DNA of 64,000 nt from Staphylococcus gallinarum (GCF_000875895.1 NZ_JXCF01000007.1:248001-312000); one strand, 5' to 3'. Shown: positions 10,287-20,265, counted from the first letter of the stretch. Made by a program: numbers and translations. The notes: generated from the sequence alone by a model not told the origin.

Positions 10287-11206
10287 CTGAATTATTAGTT
10301 ACTCCAAAATCTGTAACACATATAAGTACGCTAATTGATAAGGGTGCAGATGCCTTTGTTATTGGTGAACAGAAATTTGGATTAAGACTTGCAGGTGAAT
10401 TTAATAGAGCAGATATGGAAGAAGCTGTAAAGTTAATCCATAAACATGGAAAAAAAGCATATGCCGCAGTAAATGGTATCTTTCACAATTACCACTTAAA
10501 CGCATTAGAATCATACATAGCATTTTTACATGAAATTCAAGTTGATAGAATTATCTTTGGTGATCCAGCAGTAGTTATGTATGTTAAAGCGCAACAGAAT
10601 CCGATTCCGCTAAACTGGGACGCAGAAGCACTTGTAACGAACCATTTCCAATGTAATTATTGGGGACAAAAGGGTGCTAAACGTGCACAGCTTGCGAGAG
10701 AATTAAGCTTAGAAGAAATTTTAAATATTAAAGCAAATACTAACGTTGAGGTTGAAGTACAAGTTCATGGTATGACGTGTATGTTCCAATCTAAACGTAT
10801 GTTATTAGGCAATTATTATACATTTCAAGAGCGTCAAATGAAAATTCAGAGAAATAAAGAGGCGAATGAACTCTTATTATATGATGAAGAACGAGATAAC
10901 AAATATCCTGTATATGAAGATTACAATGGTACACATATTATGTCGCCAAATGATATTTGCTTGATTGAAGAATTAGATTCACTGTTAGCAGCAGGAATAG
11001 ACTCGTTGAAAATTGATGGTGTTTTACAAACTGAAGCATATATTAACGTGTGTACTGAACAATATAGAGAAGCAATCGATTTATATCATGAAGATCCTGA
11101 GGCATATGAAGATGAGAAGTTTATGCTAGTTGATCCTATTGAGGCAATTCAACCGGAACATCGTCCATTTGACGAAGGATTCTTATTTAAACAAACGGTT
11201 TACTAA
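10283..11206 (+). CDS. trhP1: U32 family tRNA hydroxylation protein TrhP1
   Basis: Peptidase-U32 family protein of 307 residues (YrrN type). Members are not proteases in this context; TrhP proteins use prephenate-dependent chemistry to make 5-hydroxyuridine at tRNA position 34. Visible segments are the TIM-barrel start LVTPKSVTHISTLIDKGAD and the VQVHGMTCMF motif near residue 160. It is shorter than TrhP2 and has fewer cysteines, as in Bacillus. The start overlaps the end of trmR (ATGA), and AAAGGAG lies at the end of trmR. Confidence 0.88.
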   Translation: MTELLVTPKSVTHISTLIDKGADAFVIGEQKFGLRLAGEFNRADMEEAVKLIHKHGKKAYAAVNGIFHNYHLNALESYIAFLHEIQVDRIIFGDPAVVMYVKAQQNPIPLNWDAEALVTNHFQCNYWGQKGAKRAQLARELSLEEILNIKANTNVEVEVQVHGMTCMFQSKRMLLGNYYTFQERQMKIQRNKEANELLLYDEERDNKYPVYEDYNGTHIMSPNDICLIEELDSLLAAGIDSLKIDGVLQTEAYINVCTEQYREAIDLYHEDPEAYEDEKFMLVDPIEAIQPEHRPFDEGFLFKQTVY

Positions 11207-11219
11207 GGAGGGCTTAAGA

Positions 11220-12491
11220 ATGAAAGTTTTAGAAAAAGAAAATGCACAACAACTACCTAAAATAAAAAAGCCTGAACTTCTTGCCCCGGCTGGAAATTTA
11301 GAAAAGTTAAAAATTGCGGTTCATTATGGTGCGGATGCGGTGTTTCTTGGTGGACAAGAATATGGCTTGAGATCAAATGCTGATAACTTTACGATGGAAG
11401 AAATCAAAGAGGGTGTTGAATTCGCGAATCGTTATGGAGCAAAAATCTATGTTACAACAAATATCATTGCACATGATGAAAATATTGAGGGGTTAGATGA
11501 ATACCTCAGAGCACTTGAAAAAACAGGTGCAACTGGTATTATCGTGGCAGATCCATTAATTATTGAAACGTGTAAACGCGTTGCTCCAAAATTAGAAATT
11601 CATTTATCGACACAACAATCACTTTCGAACTATAAAGCGGTTGAATTTTGGAAAGAAGAAGGATTGGACCGTGTTGTGTTGGCTCGTGAAACAGGTGCCA
11701 TGGAAATGCAAGAAATGAAAGACAAAGTTGACATTGAAATTGAGTCATTTATACATGGTGCAATGTGTATAGCTTATTCAGGTCGTTGTACATTAAGTAA
11801 CCATATGACAGCACGTGATTCGAACCGTGGTGGTTGTTGTCAAAGTTGTCGTTGGGATTATGACTTGTTAGAGGTCGATGAAGATGGAGAATTAGATCTT
11901 TACTATGACGGTGAGGGTGAAGTTACACCATTTGCTATGAGTCCTAAAGATTTAAAGTTAATTGAATCTATACCTAATATGATGGATATTGGTGTTGACT
12001 CTTTAAAAATTGAAGGTAGAATGAAATCAATTCATTATATTGCGACAGTTGTGTCAGTATATAGAAAGGTTATTGACGCATATGCCGCAGATCCACAAAA
12101 CTTTAAAATTAAACCTGAATGGTTAATTGAATTAGATAAATGTGCAAATAGAGACACTGCTTCAGCCTTTATTGAAGGGACACCTGGCTTTGAAGAACAA
12201 ATGTTTGGTGAACAAGGTTCAAAGAAATCGCCATTTGATTTTTGTGGTTTAGTATTAGATTATGATGAAACAACACATATTGCTACGGTTCAACAACGCA
12301 ATAATTTTAAACCGGGCCAAGAAATTGAATTCTTTGGTCCAGAAATCGAAACATTTAGACAAGTTGTTGATAAGATATACGATGAAGAGGGTAATGAACT
12401 TGATGCTGCACGTCATCCATTGCAAATCGTGCAAATTAAAGTAGATCATCCAATTTATCCGAACAACATGATGAGAAAGGAAATTGGATAA
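11220..12491 (+). CDS. trhP2: U32 family tRNA hydroxylation protein TrhP2
   Basis: Protein of 423 residues (YrrO type), the Fe-S-bearing partner in tRNA U34 hydroxylation. [29 protein letters not shown] U32 N-terminal sequence starts near residue 17. The cysteine cluster [18 protein letters not shown] and [11 protein letters not shown] (about residues 176-220) carries the probable iron-sulfur ligands. The ATG at 11220 follows AAGGAGG; the frame is open further upstream but overlaps trhP1. The stop codon shares one base with the udk start. Confidence 0.9.
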   Translation: MKVLEKENAQQLPKIKKPELLAPAGNLEKLKIAVHYGADAVFLGGQEYGLRSNADNFTMEEIKEGVEFANRYGAKIYVTTNIIAHDENIEGLDEYLRALEKTGATGIIVADPLIIETCKRVAPKLEIHLSTQQSLSNYKAVEFWKEEGLDRVVLARETGAMEMQEMKDKVDIEIESFIHGAMCIAYSGRCTLSNHMTARDSNRGGCCQSCRWDYDLLEVDEDGELDLYYDGEGEVTPFAMSPKDLKLIESIPNMMDIGVDSLKIEGRMKSIHYIATVVSVYRKVIDAYAADPQNFKIKPEWLIELDKCANRDTASAFIEGTPGFEEQMFGEQGSKKSPFDFCGLVLDYDETTHIATVQQRNNFKPGQEIEFFGPEIETFRQVVDKIYDEEGNELDAARHPLQIVQIKVDHPIYPNNMMRKEIG

Positions 12492-13114
12492 TGAAAAGTA
12501 CGACAATTATTGGTATTGCTGGTGGCTCAGGTTCAGGTAAAACATCTGTAACAAATGAAATTATGAAAAATTTAGAAGGTCATAGTGTTGCATTATTAGC
12601 GCAAGACTATTACTATAAAGACCAATCGCATTTAACATTTGAAGAACGTTTGGAAACAAATTACGACCATCCATTTGCTTTCGATAACGATTTGCTAATA
12701 GAAAATTTAAATGACTTGCGTAATGGTAAACAAATTGAAGTACCTACGTATGATTACACAAATCATACGAGAAGTGATGAAACGATTGCATTTGAGCCAA
12801 AAGATGTTATTATCGTAGAAGGTATCTTTGCATTGGAAAATAAAACATTAAGAGACTTAATGGATGTTAAGATTTATGTCGATACAGATGCAGACTTACG
12901 TATTTTAAGAAGACTTTTACGTGATACAGAAGAAAGAGGTCGTACGATGGAGTCTGTAATTAATCAATATTTAAATGTGGTTCGACCAATGCATAATCAA
13001 TTTATTGAACCGACAAAGAGATATGCAGATATTATTATTCCAGAAGGTGGAAGTAATAAAGTAGCTATCGATATAATGACAACAAAGATTCAAACATTAG
13101 TAAGTAAACAATAG
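12491..13114 (+). CDS. udk: Uridine kinase
   Basis: P-loop kinase of pyrimidine salvage that converts uridine and cytidine to their monophosphates. It has 207 residues, the usual length. Walker [14 protein letters not shown] is at residues 8-20; QDYYYKD near residue 38 and IVEGIFAL near 103 are the expected substrate and Walker B segments. It is coupled to trhP2 by a one-base overlap, as in the Bacillus yrrMNO-udk-greA order. Confidence 0.96.
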   Translation: MKSTTIIGIAGGSGSGKTSVTNEIMKNLEGHSVALLAQDYYYKDQSHLTFEERLETNYDHPFAFDNDLLIENLNDLRNGKQIEVPTYDYTNHTRSDETIAFEPKDVIIVEGIFALENKTLRDLMDVKIYVDTDADLRILRRLLRDTEERGRTMESVINQYLNVVRPMHNQFIEPTKRYADIIIPEGGSNKVAIDIMTTKIQTLVSKQ

Positions 13115-13141
13115 TATGTATATGTAAAGGAAGATGACACT

Positions 13142-13618
13142 ATGGAAAATCAAAAACAATATCCAATGACTCAAGAAGGATTTGAGAAATTAGAACGTGA
13201 ACTTGAAGAATTAAAAACAGTAAAACGTCCTGAAGTCGTTGAAAAAATTAAAGTAGCGCGTTCTTTCGGTGATTTATCTGAGAACTCTGAGTATGATGCT
13301 GCGAAAGACGAGCAAGGATTTATCGAACAAGATATCCAACGTGTTGAACATATGTTAAGAAATGCGTTAATCATCGAAGATACTGGTGACAATAATCAAG
13401 TACAACTTGGTAAAACAGTTACATTTATTGAATTACCAGGTGATGAAGAAGAAAGTTATCAAATCGTTGGATCTGCAGAGGCAGATGCATTTAAAGGTAA
13501 AATCTCTAATGAATCACCAATGGCTAAAAGTTTAATTGGTAAAAAATTAGAAGACGAAGTACGTGTACCATTACCAAATGGTGGAGAAATTAACGTTAAG
13601 ATTGTCAATATCAAATAA
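13142..13618 (+). CDS. greA: Transcription elongation factor GreA
   Basis: RNA polymerase secondary-channel factor that stimulates transcript cleavage after backtracking. It has 158 residues. The N-terminal coiled-coil hairpin (about residues 1-75) has the acidic tip [18 protein letters not shown]; the C-terminal FKBP-like domain follows, ending with [21 protein letters not shown] precedes the ATG. It is the last gene of the trmR unit. Confidence 0.97.
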   Translation: MENQKQYPMTQEGFEKLERELEELKTVKRPEVVEKIKVARSFGDLSENSEYDAAKDEQGFIEQDIQRVEHMLRNALIIEDTGDNNQVQLGKTVTFIELPGDEEESYQIVGSAEADAFKGKISNESPMAKSLIGKKLEDEVRVPLPNGGEINVKIVNIK

Positions 13619-13765
13619 TTATAATCAAAATACTGTCTAAACTATTACTTATGTTGATAAAAGTATGAGCATAACCGGTCACTATTTGATTGTATAACAT
13701 ATAGTTTCAGAACAAGAACGACTCTAACATGTTTATAATGAATCTGGAACTTAAATACGTAGCAT

Positions 13766-13812
13766 TAAGCCCATCAAAGGTCTAAAATCTTTGATGGGCT
13801 TATTATTTATTT
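13766..13812 (+). terminator. Strong Rho-independent terminator after greA
   Basis: A perfect 14-bp stem: TAAGCCCATCAAAG (13766-13779) pairs with CTTTGATGGGCTTA (13789-13802), followed by TTATTTATTT. It lies about 150 bases after the greA stop. Confidence 0.92.
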
Positions 13813-13993
13813 CAATAATCTGTAATTTTATTGCTCACTTACCAAGGTGCTCGATCGAAATTGGTCTCGACACGTATACTACGCTCACAGTCATTCGCAA
13901 ACAATATGAAGTTCTAAAATGTTATTACTAAAAAAGTAAGACATATACTTATAATTAAATACATTCCACTAAACTAAATTGACGAGGTGTCTT

Positions 13994-14373
13994 ATGTATA
14001 AAAATTAGAATATGTCTCAATTCTCTCACCTATGGAAACAGAAAGGCTTATCATTAAAAACGATAGCGCACACATTGTAAAGAGCATTTAGTAGAAATTA
14101 TTTCAGACAGTGAAGTCGACGAAGTGAACTATTCCTATGGTGTTTTTTCTTATTATCCTAAAATGATGTTAAAAATCATCTCTTTTACATATATATAAAT
14201 CCAAGCGATTTTCTCCAGATGCAAAATCGAAAGTGCTTTAACTGATCGCATTCGAATGATAATGGTTAGCACAAAAACAAACTCCTGTTTATAGAACAAT
14301 TAATCCTTTTAAAGTGAACTCAATTGAGCATGATGACATGACTAAAAAACAATTATATTTTTAGTTACATATT
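13994..14373 (+). pseudogene. Decayed GNAT-family acetyltransferase gene
   Basis: GACGAGGTG precedes an ATG at 13994, but the frame stops after four codons. Other frames carry fragments in the right order. One reads SPMETERLIIKND, a typical GNAT N-terminus (14030-14065), and stops at 14088. The next reads EIISDSEVDEVNYSYGVF and then stops. A later one reads WLAQKQTPVYRTINPF, resembling a GNAT C-terminal strand (about 14263-14310). Several stops and frameshifts separate them, so no functional protein can be made. I infer the family from these short fragments only. Confidence 0.55.
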
Positions 14374-14634
14374 GAAGTATTCTCATATGACTAAAGTGCT
14401 ATAAATTACAAAATTGAATTTTAGTAAATATGAATAGGTTATTTAAGGTGGGATTTTACACTTTGGCAAGAAATATCTATACGACAGCTGTGCGATTTGG
14501 TAAATTATTACTAATAATAAACTTTATTTTCTAAATTTTCTAAAAGTAAAGATTATTACAGGTTTAAGTTATATGATTAGGATAGGTTATTAACAATTAT
14601 AATTTTTTGTAATTAAACATATAACTTAAATTGA

Positions 14635-14643
14635 TGATATAAT
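14635..14643 (+). promoter_or_regulatory. Extended -10 promoter for the pxp/acc operon
   Basis: TGA followed by the consensus TATAAT (14638-14643); the -35 is weak. Transcription would start near 14650, leaving a leader of about 60 bases before the pxpB ribosome binding site. The preceding 14374-14634 is AT-rich and holds no gene I can support. Confidence 0.5.
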
Positions 14644-14713
14644 TAAAATGTTAAGCGTACAATTAAATATTTTACAAAAACGAATTGTTAATAACATAAA
14701 GGGGAGAATGTTT

Positions 14714-15448
14714 TTGGAATTTAAATTAATTAACGAGCAAACAATTATGATTTACTTTGAAAATCAAATTGATCCTAAAACGTTCGCAAAGGTACAACAT
14801 GTGTCTCAATATATTAAGGATAAACAACTTCAGTCGATAACTGAGATAATACCTTCTTATAGAGCAATTATGTTATATGTTGATACTAATATTTCAACGT
14901 TGAACGAAGTATTAAATGACTTGGATTTGGAACAATTGGATATAAGTTCAATAAATGAGAAACAATTAAGAAATAAGACGATTCATTTACCTGTACTATA
15001 TGGAGGGGAATATGGTCAGGATATTGAAGAAGTTGCAACTTACAATGATTTAACAACAGAAGAGGTTGTCAAAATACATAGCAGCAATAAATATTTAATT
15101 TATATGCTAGGTTTCATGCCAGGGTTCCCATTTTTAGGAGGCTTAGATGCTAAATTGCATACACCTAGACGCAAAGAGCCAAGGACAAAGATAGAAGCTG
15201 GTTCGGTAGGTATCGCAAATAATCAGACTGGATTATATCCGAAGCAATCACCTGGAGGTTGGCAAATTATTGGTCGAACACCTATCAATGTATTTGATAT
15301 TAATCGTGAACCGATGTGTTTGTATGAAGCAGGAGATTCGATTCAATTTTATTCAATTGATAAAGACACTTATCAACAAATTGAACAGGAACAAACACAA
15401 GATGATTTTAATATTGAAAAGTGGGTGAAGTTTGATTATGAGCATTAA
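14714..15448 (+). CDS. pxpB: 5-oxoprolinase subunit PxpB (KipI/AHS1 family)
   Basis: Protein of 244 residues of the AHS1 family. With PxpA and PxpC it forms the ATP-dependent 5-oxoprolinase that opens pyroglutamate to glutamate. In Bacillus the homologue KipI also inhibits the sporulation kinase KinA. The hallmark GFMPGFPFLGGLD and the SPGGWQIIGRTP block are present. I chose TTG at 14714: AAAGGGGAG (14698-14706) is seven bases away, whereas the ATG at 14708 is only one base after it. AHS1 is also the first half of the carboxyltransferase region of urea carboxylase. It overlaps pxpC by 11 bases. Confidence 0.87.
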   Translation: MEFKLINEQTIMIYFENQIDPKTFAKVQHVSQYIKDKQLQSITEIIPSYRAIMLYVDTNISTLNEVLNDLDLEQLDISSINEKQLRNKTIHLPVLYGGEYGQDIEEVATYNDLTTEEVVKIHSSNKYLIYMLGFMPGFPFLGGLDAKLHTPRRKEPRTKIEAGSVGIANNQTGLYPKQSPGGWQIIGRTPINVFDINREPMCLYEAGDSIQFYSIDKDTYQQIEQEQTQDDFNIEKWVKFDYEH

Positions 15449-16442
15449 AATATTAAAACCAGGATTATTTAGTACCGTCCAAGATAAAGGTCGAGTAGGT
15501 TATCAGGATCAAGGATTTTCGTCTGCGGGTGCATTAGATGATAATGCACTTCGATTAGGTCAAGCGTTATTGAACCATGAAGGACCAGCAATTGAATATA
15601 CAGTAATTGGACCTACCATAGAATTTTTAGCAGATAATGCTATTGTTATGACGGGAGCCCGTTTTAACGTTACCTTAAATAGCGACAATATTGATCAGAA
15701 TACAGTCATTAACGTGAAAAAAGGTGATGTTTTAGAAATCGGTCAAGTAACGAAAGGTGCTCGAGGCTATTTAAATTTTGCTAATCCATTACAATTACCT
15801 AAAATCGCAGGTAGCTATTCGACACACACAAGAAGTCAAATTGGTGGTTATCAAGGTAGAACGTTAAAAAAAGATGACGTATTAACAACAGAAAAAGTGA
15901 AGAATTATACAACGCGCATTGGTCTAAGTGCAAATTACAATGAAGAGATATTCGACCAACAGATTATCCATATCGTTGAAGGGCCTCAGATCGATGCATT
16001 TTCAGAAACATCAATAAATGCGCTTACATCATCTGTATTTAAAATATCAGAGCAATCAGATCGTATGGGTTATAGACTACAAGGTGATAGTATTCCACCA
16101 ATAGCGTCGGCCGATATTATTTCTGAACCTGTAGCACTGGGAAGTATCCAAGTGCCAAATGATGGTAATCCAATTATTTTACTTAATGATAAACAAACAG
16201 TAGGTGGATATACAAAAATTGCAACAGTTTGTGCCATGGATTTACAAGTTCTTGCACAAAAACAACCTGGATCTGAAATTCAATTTGAATGGATATCTGT
16301 TGAACAAGCAACTGAACAATTAAAAGAGAAAGAACATAAATTTCTTCAAGAGTTAACAAACATAGAGCAAAAACCAATATATGATTTGAAGCAATTAAGA
16401 CCTACAGCTTCAAGAATTAAAAATTTATTAAAAGGGGAATAA
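15438..16442 (+). CDS. pxpC: 5-oxoprolinase subunit PxpC (KipA/AHS2 family)
   Basis: Protein of 334 residues of the AHS2 family, partner of PxpB. The N-terminal signature TVQDKGRVGYQDQGFSSAG (from about residue 12) and the QSDRMGYRLQG segment near residue 205 are conserved. In urea carboxylase AHS2 follows AHS1 to make the carboxyltransferase region. The ATG at 15438 has GGTGAAG upstream; a TTG two codons earlier is less likely. Its stop overlaps the following gene region, giving tight coupling to the biotin carrier gene. Confidence 0.87.
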   Translation: MSIKILKPGLFSTVQDKGRVGYQDQGFSSAGALDDNALRLGQALLNHEGPAIEYTVIGPTIEFLADNAIVMTGARFNVTLNSDNIDQNTVINVKKGDVLEIGQVTKGARGYLNFANPLQLPKIAGSYSTHTRSQIGGYQGRTLKKDDVLTTEKVKNYTTRIGLSANYNEEIFDQQIIHIVEGPQIDAFSETSINALTSSVFKISEQSDRMGYRLQGDSIPPIASADIISEPVALGSIQVPNDGNPIILLNDKQTVGGYTKIATVCAMDLQVLAQKQPGSEIQFEWISVEQATEQLKEKEHKFLQELTNIEQKPIYDLKQLRPTASRIKNLLKGE

Positions 16443-16444
16443 TG

Positions 16445-16888
16445 ATGAATTTTGAAAAAATAGAGCAATTAATAAAACTTGTTAAAGATAATGACATGAA
16501 GAAATTTAAATATAAAGATTATGAGCAAGAAATTGAATTTGATTTTACAGACAATCAGATTAATCAAAGTGTGGGAAATGCGGCCACTCAACCGCAGAAT
16601 TCAGATTCACAACAAAGTACAAATCAACAGCAAGCAGCATCAGATGAAAGCGTTGACTATGTGAAAGCACCGATGGTCGGTACATTTTTCTTACAAGATG
16701 AAAAAGAACTTACAAACCCTTTAGTCAATGTAGGAGATAAAATCAAGAAAGGCGATACAATTGGTTATATTGAAGCAATGAAAGTCCTAAATGAAGTGAC
16801 TAGCGATGTAGAAGGTGTGGTTGATGAAATTCTAGTATCACACGGAACTAATGTCGAATATGATCAAGCCATTATCAAAGTAAAATAA
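16445..16888 (+). CDS. accB: Biotin carboxyl carrier protein (second copy type, in pxp operon)
   Basis: Protein of 147 residues. Residues 1-40 are an N-terminal AccB-like region, about 40-70 a Gln/Ser-rich linker (PQNSDSQQSTNQQQAASD), and about 75-147 a biotinyl domain. The biotinylation site is EAMKVLNE; the residue after the lysine is Val, not the usual Met. I chose ATG 16445 over 16442 for spacing from AAAGGGGA. It sits between pxpC and a biotin carboxylase, not beside accA/accD, so it probably serves a dedicated carboxylase rather than fatty-acid synthesis (inference). Confidence 0.85.
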   Translation: MNFEKIEQLIKLVKDNDMKKFKYKDYEQEIEFDFTDNQINQSVGNAATQPQNSDSQQSTNQQQAASDESVDYVKAPMVGTFFLQDEKELTNPLVNVGDKIKKGDTIGYIEAMKVLNEVTSDVEGVVDEILVSHGTNVEYDQAIIKVK

Positions 16889-16910
16889 ATTTCTGAAAGG
16901 GGCGTTTGCA

Positions 16911-18269
16911 TTGTATCGTTGTTTAATTGCAAACAGAGGTGAAATTGCTGTACGCATCATCCGTGCATGTAGAGAATTAGGAATCGAGACAGTTGCTATT
17001 TATGCCAAAGGGGATGAATCCAGTCTACATGTCAGCTTAGCTGATCAAGCAATTTGTATTGGAGAAGCAAATCCGTTAGATAGTTATTTAAATCAAGATC
17101 GAATTATTAGCGCTGCAGAAATAACCGGCGCAAATGCAATTCATCCAGGTTATGGATTTTTATCAGAAAGTCCGTCTTTCGCTAAAAAAGTTGAAGAAAA
17201 TGATATCTATTTTATCGGACCAACATATAAAACAATGGAATTAATGGGTGATAAAATCACCGCAAGACAAACCGTTGATCAAGCTGGAGTACCTATCATT
17301 CCTGGTTCAACAGATGATGTGAAAACTGTTGAAGAAGTAAAACATATAGCTGAAGAAATTGGTTATCCACTTGTGCTTAAGGCAGCGAGTGGTGGTGGTG
17401 GTAAAGGTATTCGCATAGTAAAAGAAGCATCTGAACTACCAAAACTGTTTAAAGAAGCTAAAAGTGAAGGAAAAAAATACTTTGATGACGATCGTATCTA
17501 TGTAGAGGCATTTATACCTGTTGCGAAACATGTTGAAGTACAAGTGCTAGGTGATGGTCAATTTAACTATATACATCTAGGAGAACGCGATTGTTCTGTT
17601 CAGCGAAAAAATCAAAAGTTAATTGAAGAATCGCCTTGTGCAGCATTAACTGAAGAAAAAAGAACTGCAATCTGTAACGATGCAGTAAAAGTTGCCAAAG
17701 CATCAAACTATCGTAGTGCGGGAACAATAGAATTTTTAGTGACCGAAGATAGTTATTATTTCATTGAAATGAACGCACGTATTCAAGTAGAACATACCGT
17801 TACAGAAATGCGTGCAAATAGAGACTTGTTGCAAGCACAACTTTACCTGATGCAACATAATGAGTTGCCATTTAATCAGTCTGAAGTGCAATTTGATGGG
17901 CACGTTATTGAAGCGCGTATTAATGCAGAGAACCCAGAAAAGCAATTCCAACCTTCACCAGGTAAAGTAAATGCATTACATTTACCACAAGGGTTTAACG
18001 TAAGAGTAGATAGTCTGTTATACCCAGGCTATACTGTGTCACCAAATTATGATTCATTGGTCGCGAAGGTAATTGTAAAGGCTGACAATCGTGACTTAGC
18101 AATTCATAAATTGAAAGTAACATTAGATGAAATGGTTATTGATGGATTTACAACTACAGCTGACTTTTTATATGGAGTTCTTTCATATCCGTTATATGCT
18201 GAAGGTGATGCAAGAGATGTTGATATAAAATTCTTAGATAGACATCAAATTATCAAGGGGGAATCATAA
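16911..18269 (+). CDS. accC: Biotin carboxylase subunit (pxp operon copy)
   Basis: ATP-grasp biotin carboxylase of 452 residues, complete. The N-terminal [19 protein letters not shown] is present. [14 protein letters not shown] near residue 160 is the ATP-binding glycine loop, and [16 protein letters not shown] near residue 285 holds the metal and catalytic residues. The start is TTG at 16911 with AAAGGGG eight bases upstream. The stop shares one base with pxpA. It would carboxylate biotin on the upstream carrier; the acceptor is unproven. Confidence 0.92.
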   Translation: MYRCLIANRGEIAVRIIRACRELGIETVAIYAKGDESSLHVSLADQAICIGEANPLDSYLNQDRIISAAEITGANAIHPGYGFLSESPSFAKKVEENDIYFIGPTYKTMELMGDKITARQTVDQAGVPIIPGSTDDVKTVEEVKHIAEEIGYPLVLKAASGGGGKGIRIVKEASELPKLFKEAKSEGKKYFDDDRIYVEAFIPVAKHVEVQVLGDGQFNYIHLGERDCSVQRKNQKLIEESPCAALTEEKRTAICNDAVKVAKASNYRSAGTIEFLVTEDSYYFIEMNARIQVEHTVTEMRANRDLLQAQLYLMQHNELPFNQSEVQFDGHVIEARINAENPEKQFQPSPGKVNALHLPQGFNVRVDSLLYPGYTVSPNYDSLVAKVIVKADNRDLAIHKLKVTLDEMVIDGFTTTADFLYGVLSYPLYAEGDARDVDIKFLDRHQIIKGES

Positions 18270-19027
18270 TGCAAATCGACTTAAATTGTGATTTAGGAGA
18301 GGCATTTGGTAATTACTCATTCGGTGGAGATACAGATATTATACCGTTAATTACTTCTGCTAACATCGCTTGTGGATTTCATGCAGGTGATCAACACGTA
18401 ATGAATGAAACGATTAAACTAGCTAAAGCAAATCATATTGGTATAGGTGCTCATCCAGGTTTACCTGACTTACAAGGCTTTGGCAGAAGAAATATGGATT
18501 TAACACCAGATGAAGTTTATGACGTCGTAGTGTATCAACTTGGTGCATTAAATGGGTTCTGTAAAATTCATGATGTGCAATTAAATCATGTTAAACCACA
18601 TGGCGCATTATATCAAATGGGTGCTAGAAACAAAGAAATTGCTAATGCGATTGCCCAAGCAGTGTATGACTTTGATAAAACATTGATTTATGTAGGTTTG
18701 TCCAATACTTTATTGATTTCAGAAGCACAAGCAGTTGGATTGAAAACGGCTTCTGAAGTATTTGCTGACAGACGTTATGAAGATGATGGTCAGTTAGTAA
18801 GTAGGAAAGATAATGACGCATTGATAACAGATACTGAAGAGGCTATCAATCAAGTATTGAGAATGGTAACTGAGCAAAAAGTAATTACAAAGAACAAAAA
18901 TGAAATAGACATACAAGCAGATACAATTTGTGTCCATGGGGATGGCGCACATGCATTGGAATTCGTATCTCAAATCAGAGAGCGTTTAACGAAAGAAGGT
19001 ATTTCTATTACCAAAATAGGGGGATAA
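18269..19027 (+). CDS. pxpA: 5-oxoprolinase subunit PxpA (LamB/YcsF family)
   Basis: Protein of 252 residues of the YcsF family, the catalytic hydrolase-like subunit of prokaryotic 5-oxoprolinase. It shows the signature [13 protein letters not shown] at residues 3-15, [13 protein letters not shown] near 32, [11 protein letters not shown] near 109 and VHGDGAHAL near 222. Pyroglutamate forms spontaneously from glutamine and peptides, so the enzyme is a damage-clearing or scavenging step. It starts on the last base of the biotin carboxylase gene; GGGGGA precedes it. Confidence 0.92.
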   Translation: MQIDLNCDLGEAFGNYSFGGDTDIIPLITSANIACGFHAGDQHVMNETIKLAKANHIGIGAHPGLPDLQGFGRRNMDLTPDEVYDVVVYQLGALNGFCKIHDVQLNHVKPHGALYQMGARNKEIANAIAQAVYDFDKTLIYVGLSNTLLISEAQAVGLKTASEVFADRRYEDDGQLVSRKDNDALITDTEEAINQVLRMVTEQKVITKNKNEIDIQADTICVHGDGAHALEFVSQIRERLTKEGISITKIGG

Positions 19028-19032
19028 ACAAA

Positions 19033-20265
19033 ATGGGAGATAAATTAAAGCCGAAAGCAACAGAGGAAAGTTTCACAAAAAATCATAAAAGGTTACTGTT
19101 AGGATCCGTATTTTTAATGGCGACATCTGCAATAGGGCCCGCTTTCTTAACTCAAACTGCAGTTTTTACAGCACAATTCACTGCAAGTTTTGCATTCGCC
19201 ATTTTATTATCAATACTAATTGATATTGGTGCTCAAATTAATATTTGGAGAATATTAGTTGTTACTGGAAAACGTGGTCAAGAAGTTGCCAACGAAATTT
19301 TAGGAGGCCTTGGCACTTTCATTTCAATATTAATTGGTATTGGAGGACTTGCCTTTAATATTGGGAATATTGCTGGAGCTGGTTTAGGATTAAATGCAAT
19401 TTTTGGAATAGACGTTAAAATTGGTGCGGCAATCACAGCAGTACTATCAATTGCGATTTTCATTAGTAAAAGTGGACAAAAAATAATGGATGTTGTAACA
19501 ATGTTCTTAGGTGTATTAATGATTGCTGTAGTAGCGTTTGTTATGTTTAAAGCAAACCCACCATATTTAGAAGCAGCAACACATATGGTAATGCCAGAGC
19601 AACCACTTGCATTAGTGTTACCAATTATTACCTTAGTTGGTGGTACTGTAGGTGGATACATTACCTTTGCTGGTGCACACAGAATCTTAGATTCAGGTGT
19701 AGAAGGAAAATCATTTTTGCCGTTTGTTAATAAAGCTGCAGTAGCAGGGATTTTAACAACTGGTGTATTAAGAACACTATTATTCTTAGCGGTATTAGGT
19801 GTTGTGGTAACAGGTGTAACTTTAAACTCTGAGAACCCACCAGCATCAGTATTTGAACATGTGTTAGGTCCGATTGGTAGAAACATATTCGGTATTGTAT
19901 TATTTGCTGCCGCTATGTCATCAGTGATTGGCTCTGCTTATACAAGTGCAACATTCTTGAAAACTTTACACAAATCTGTAAATAATAAAACAAATATTAT
20001 TGTTATCACGTTTATAGTTGTATCTACACTCGTATTCTTGTTCTTAGGTAAGCCCGTTACATTATTAATTGTAGCAGGTGCGTTAAATGGTTTAATCTTA
20101 CCAATAACATTAGGAACAATCCTAATCGCAAGTAAACGTAAATCTATCGTTGGTGACTATAAACACCCAACTTGGATGCTCGTATTTGGTATTATTGCAG
20201 TCATTGTTACGATTGTAACAGGGGTGTTCTCACTGCAAGGTTTAACAGAATTATGGGGATCTTAA
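19033..20265 (+). CDS. NRAMP-fold transporter lacking metal-site motifs (YcsG-like)
   Basis: Membrane protein of 410 residues with about 11 hydrophobic segments, related to NRAMP metal transporters and to Bacillus YcsG. In true NRAMPs helix 1 carries DPGN and helix 6 carries MPH. Here the helix 1 region reads IGPAFLTQTAVFTAQF and the helix 6 region VGGYITFAGAH, so neither motif is present. Its place at the end of the pxp operon suggests import of pyroglutamate or a related lactam (inference). The ATG at 19033 follows TAGGGGGATAA, which also contains the pxpA stop. Confidence 0.8.
   Translation: MGDKLKPKATEESFTKNHKRLLLGSVFLMATSAIGPAFLTQTAVFTAQFTASFAFAILLSILIDIGAQINIWRILVVTGKRGQEVANEILGGLGTFISILIGIGGLAFNIGNIAGAGLGLNAIFGIDVKIGAAITAVLSIAIFISKSGQKIMDVVTMFLGVLMIAVVAFVMFKANPPYLEAATHMVMPEQPLALVLPIITLVGGTVGGYITFAGAHRILDSGVEGKSFLPFVNKAAVAGILTTGVLRTLLFLAVLGVVVTGVTLNSENPPASVFEHVLGPIGRNIFGIVLFAAAMSSVIGSAYTSATFLKTLHKSVNNKTNIIVITFIVVSTLVFLFLGKPVTLLIVAGALNGLILPITLGTILIASKRKSIVGDYKHPTWMLVFGIIAVIVTIVTGVFSLQGLTELWGS

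Noticed and set aside
14463..14534. A 23-codon frame starting TTG (LARNIYTTAVRF...) with AGGTGGG upstream
   Set aside because: Very short, with an odd start codon, directly downstream of the decayed gene; there is no supporting pattern, and a chance frame is more likely.
19278..19886. Long open frame on the minus strand inside the NRAMP-like gene (about 200 codons)
   Set aside because: It is the codon shadow of a hydrophobic protein: low complexity in Thr, Ile, Asn and Pro, no ribosome binding site, fully antisense to a well-supported gene.
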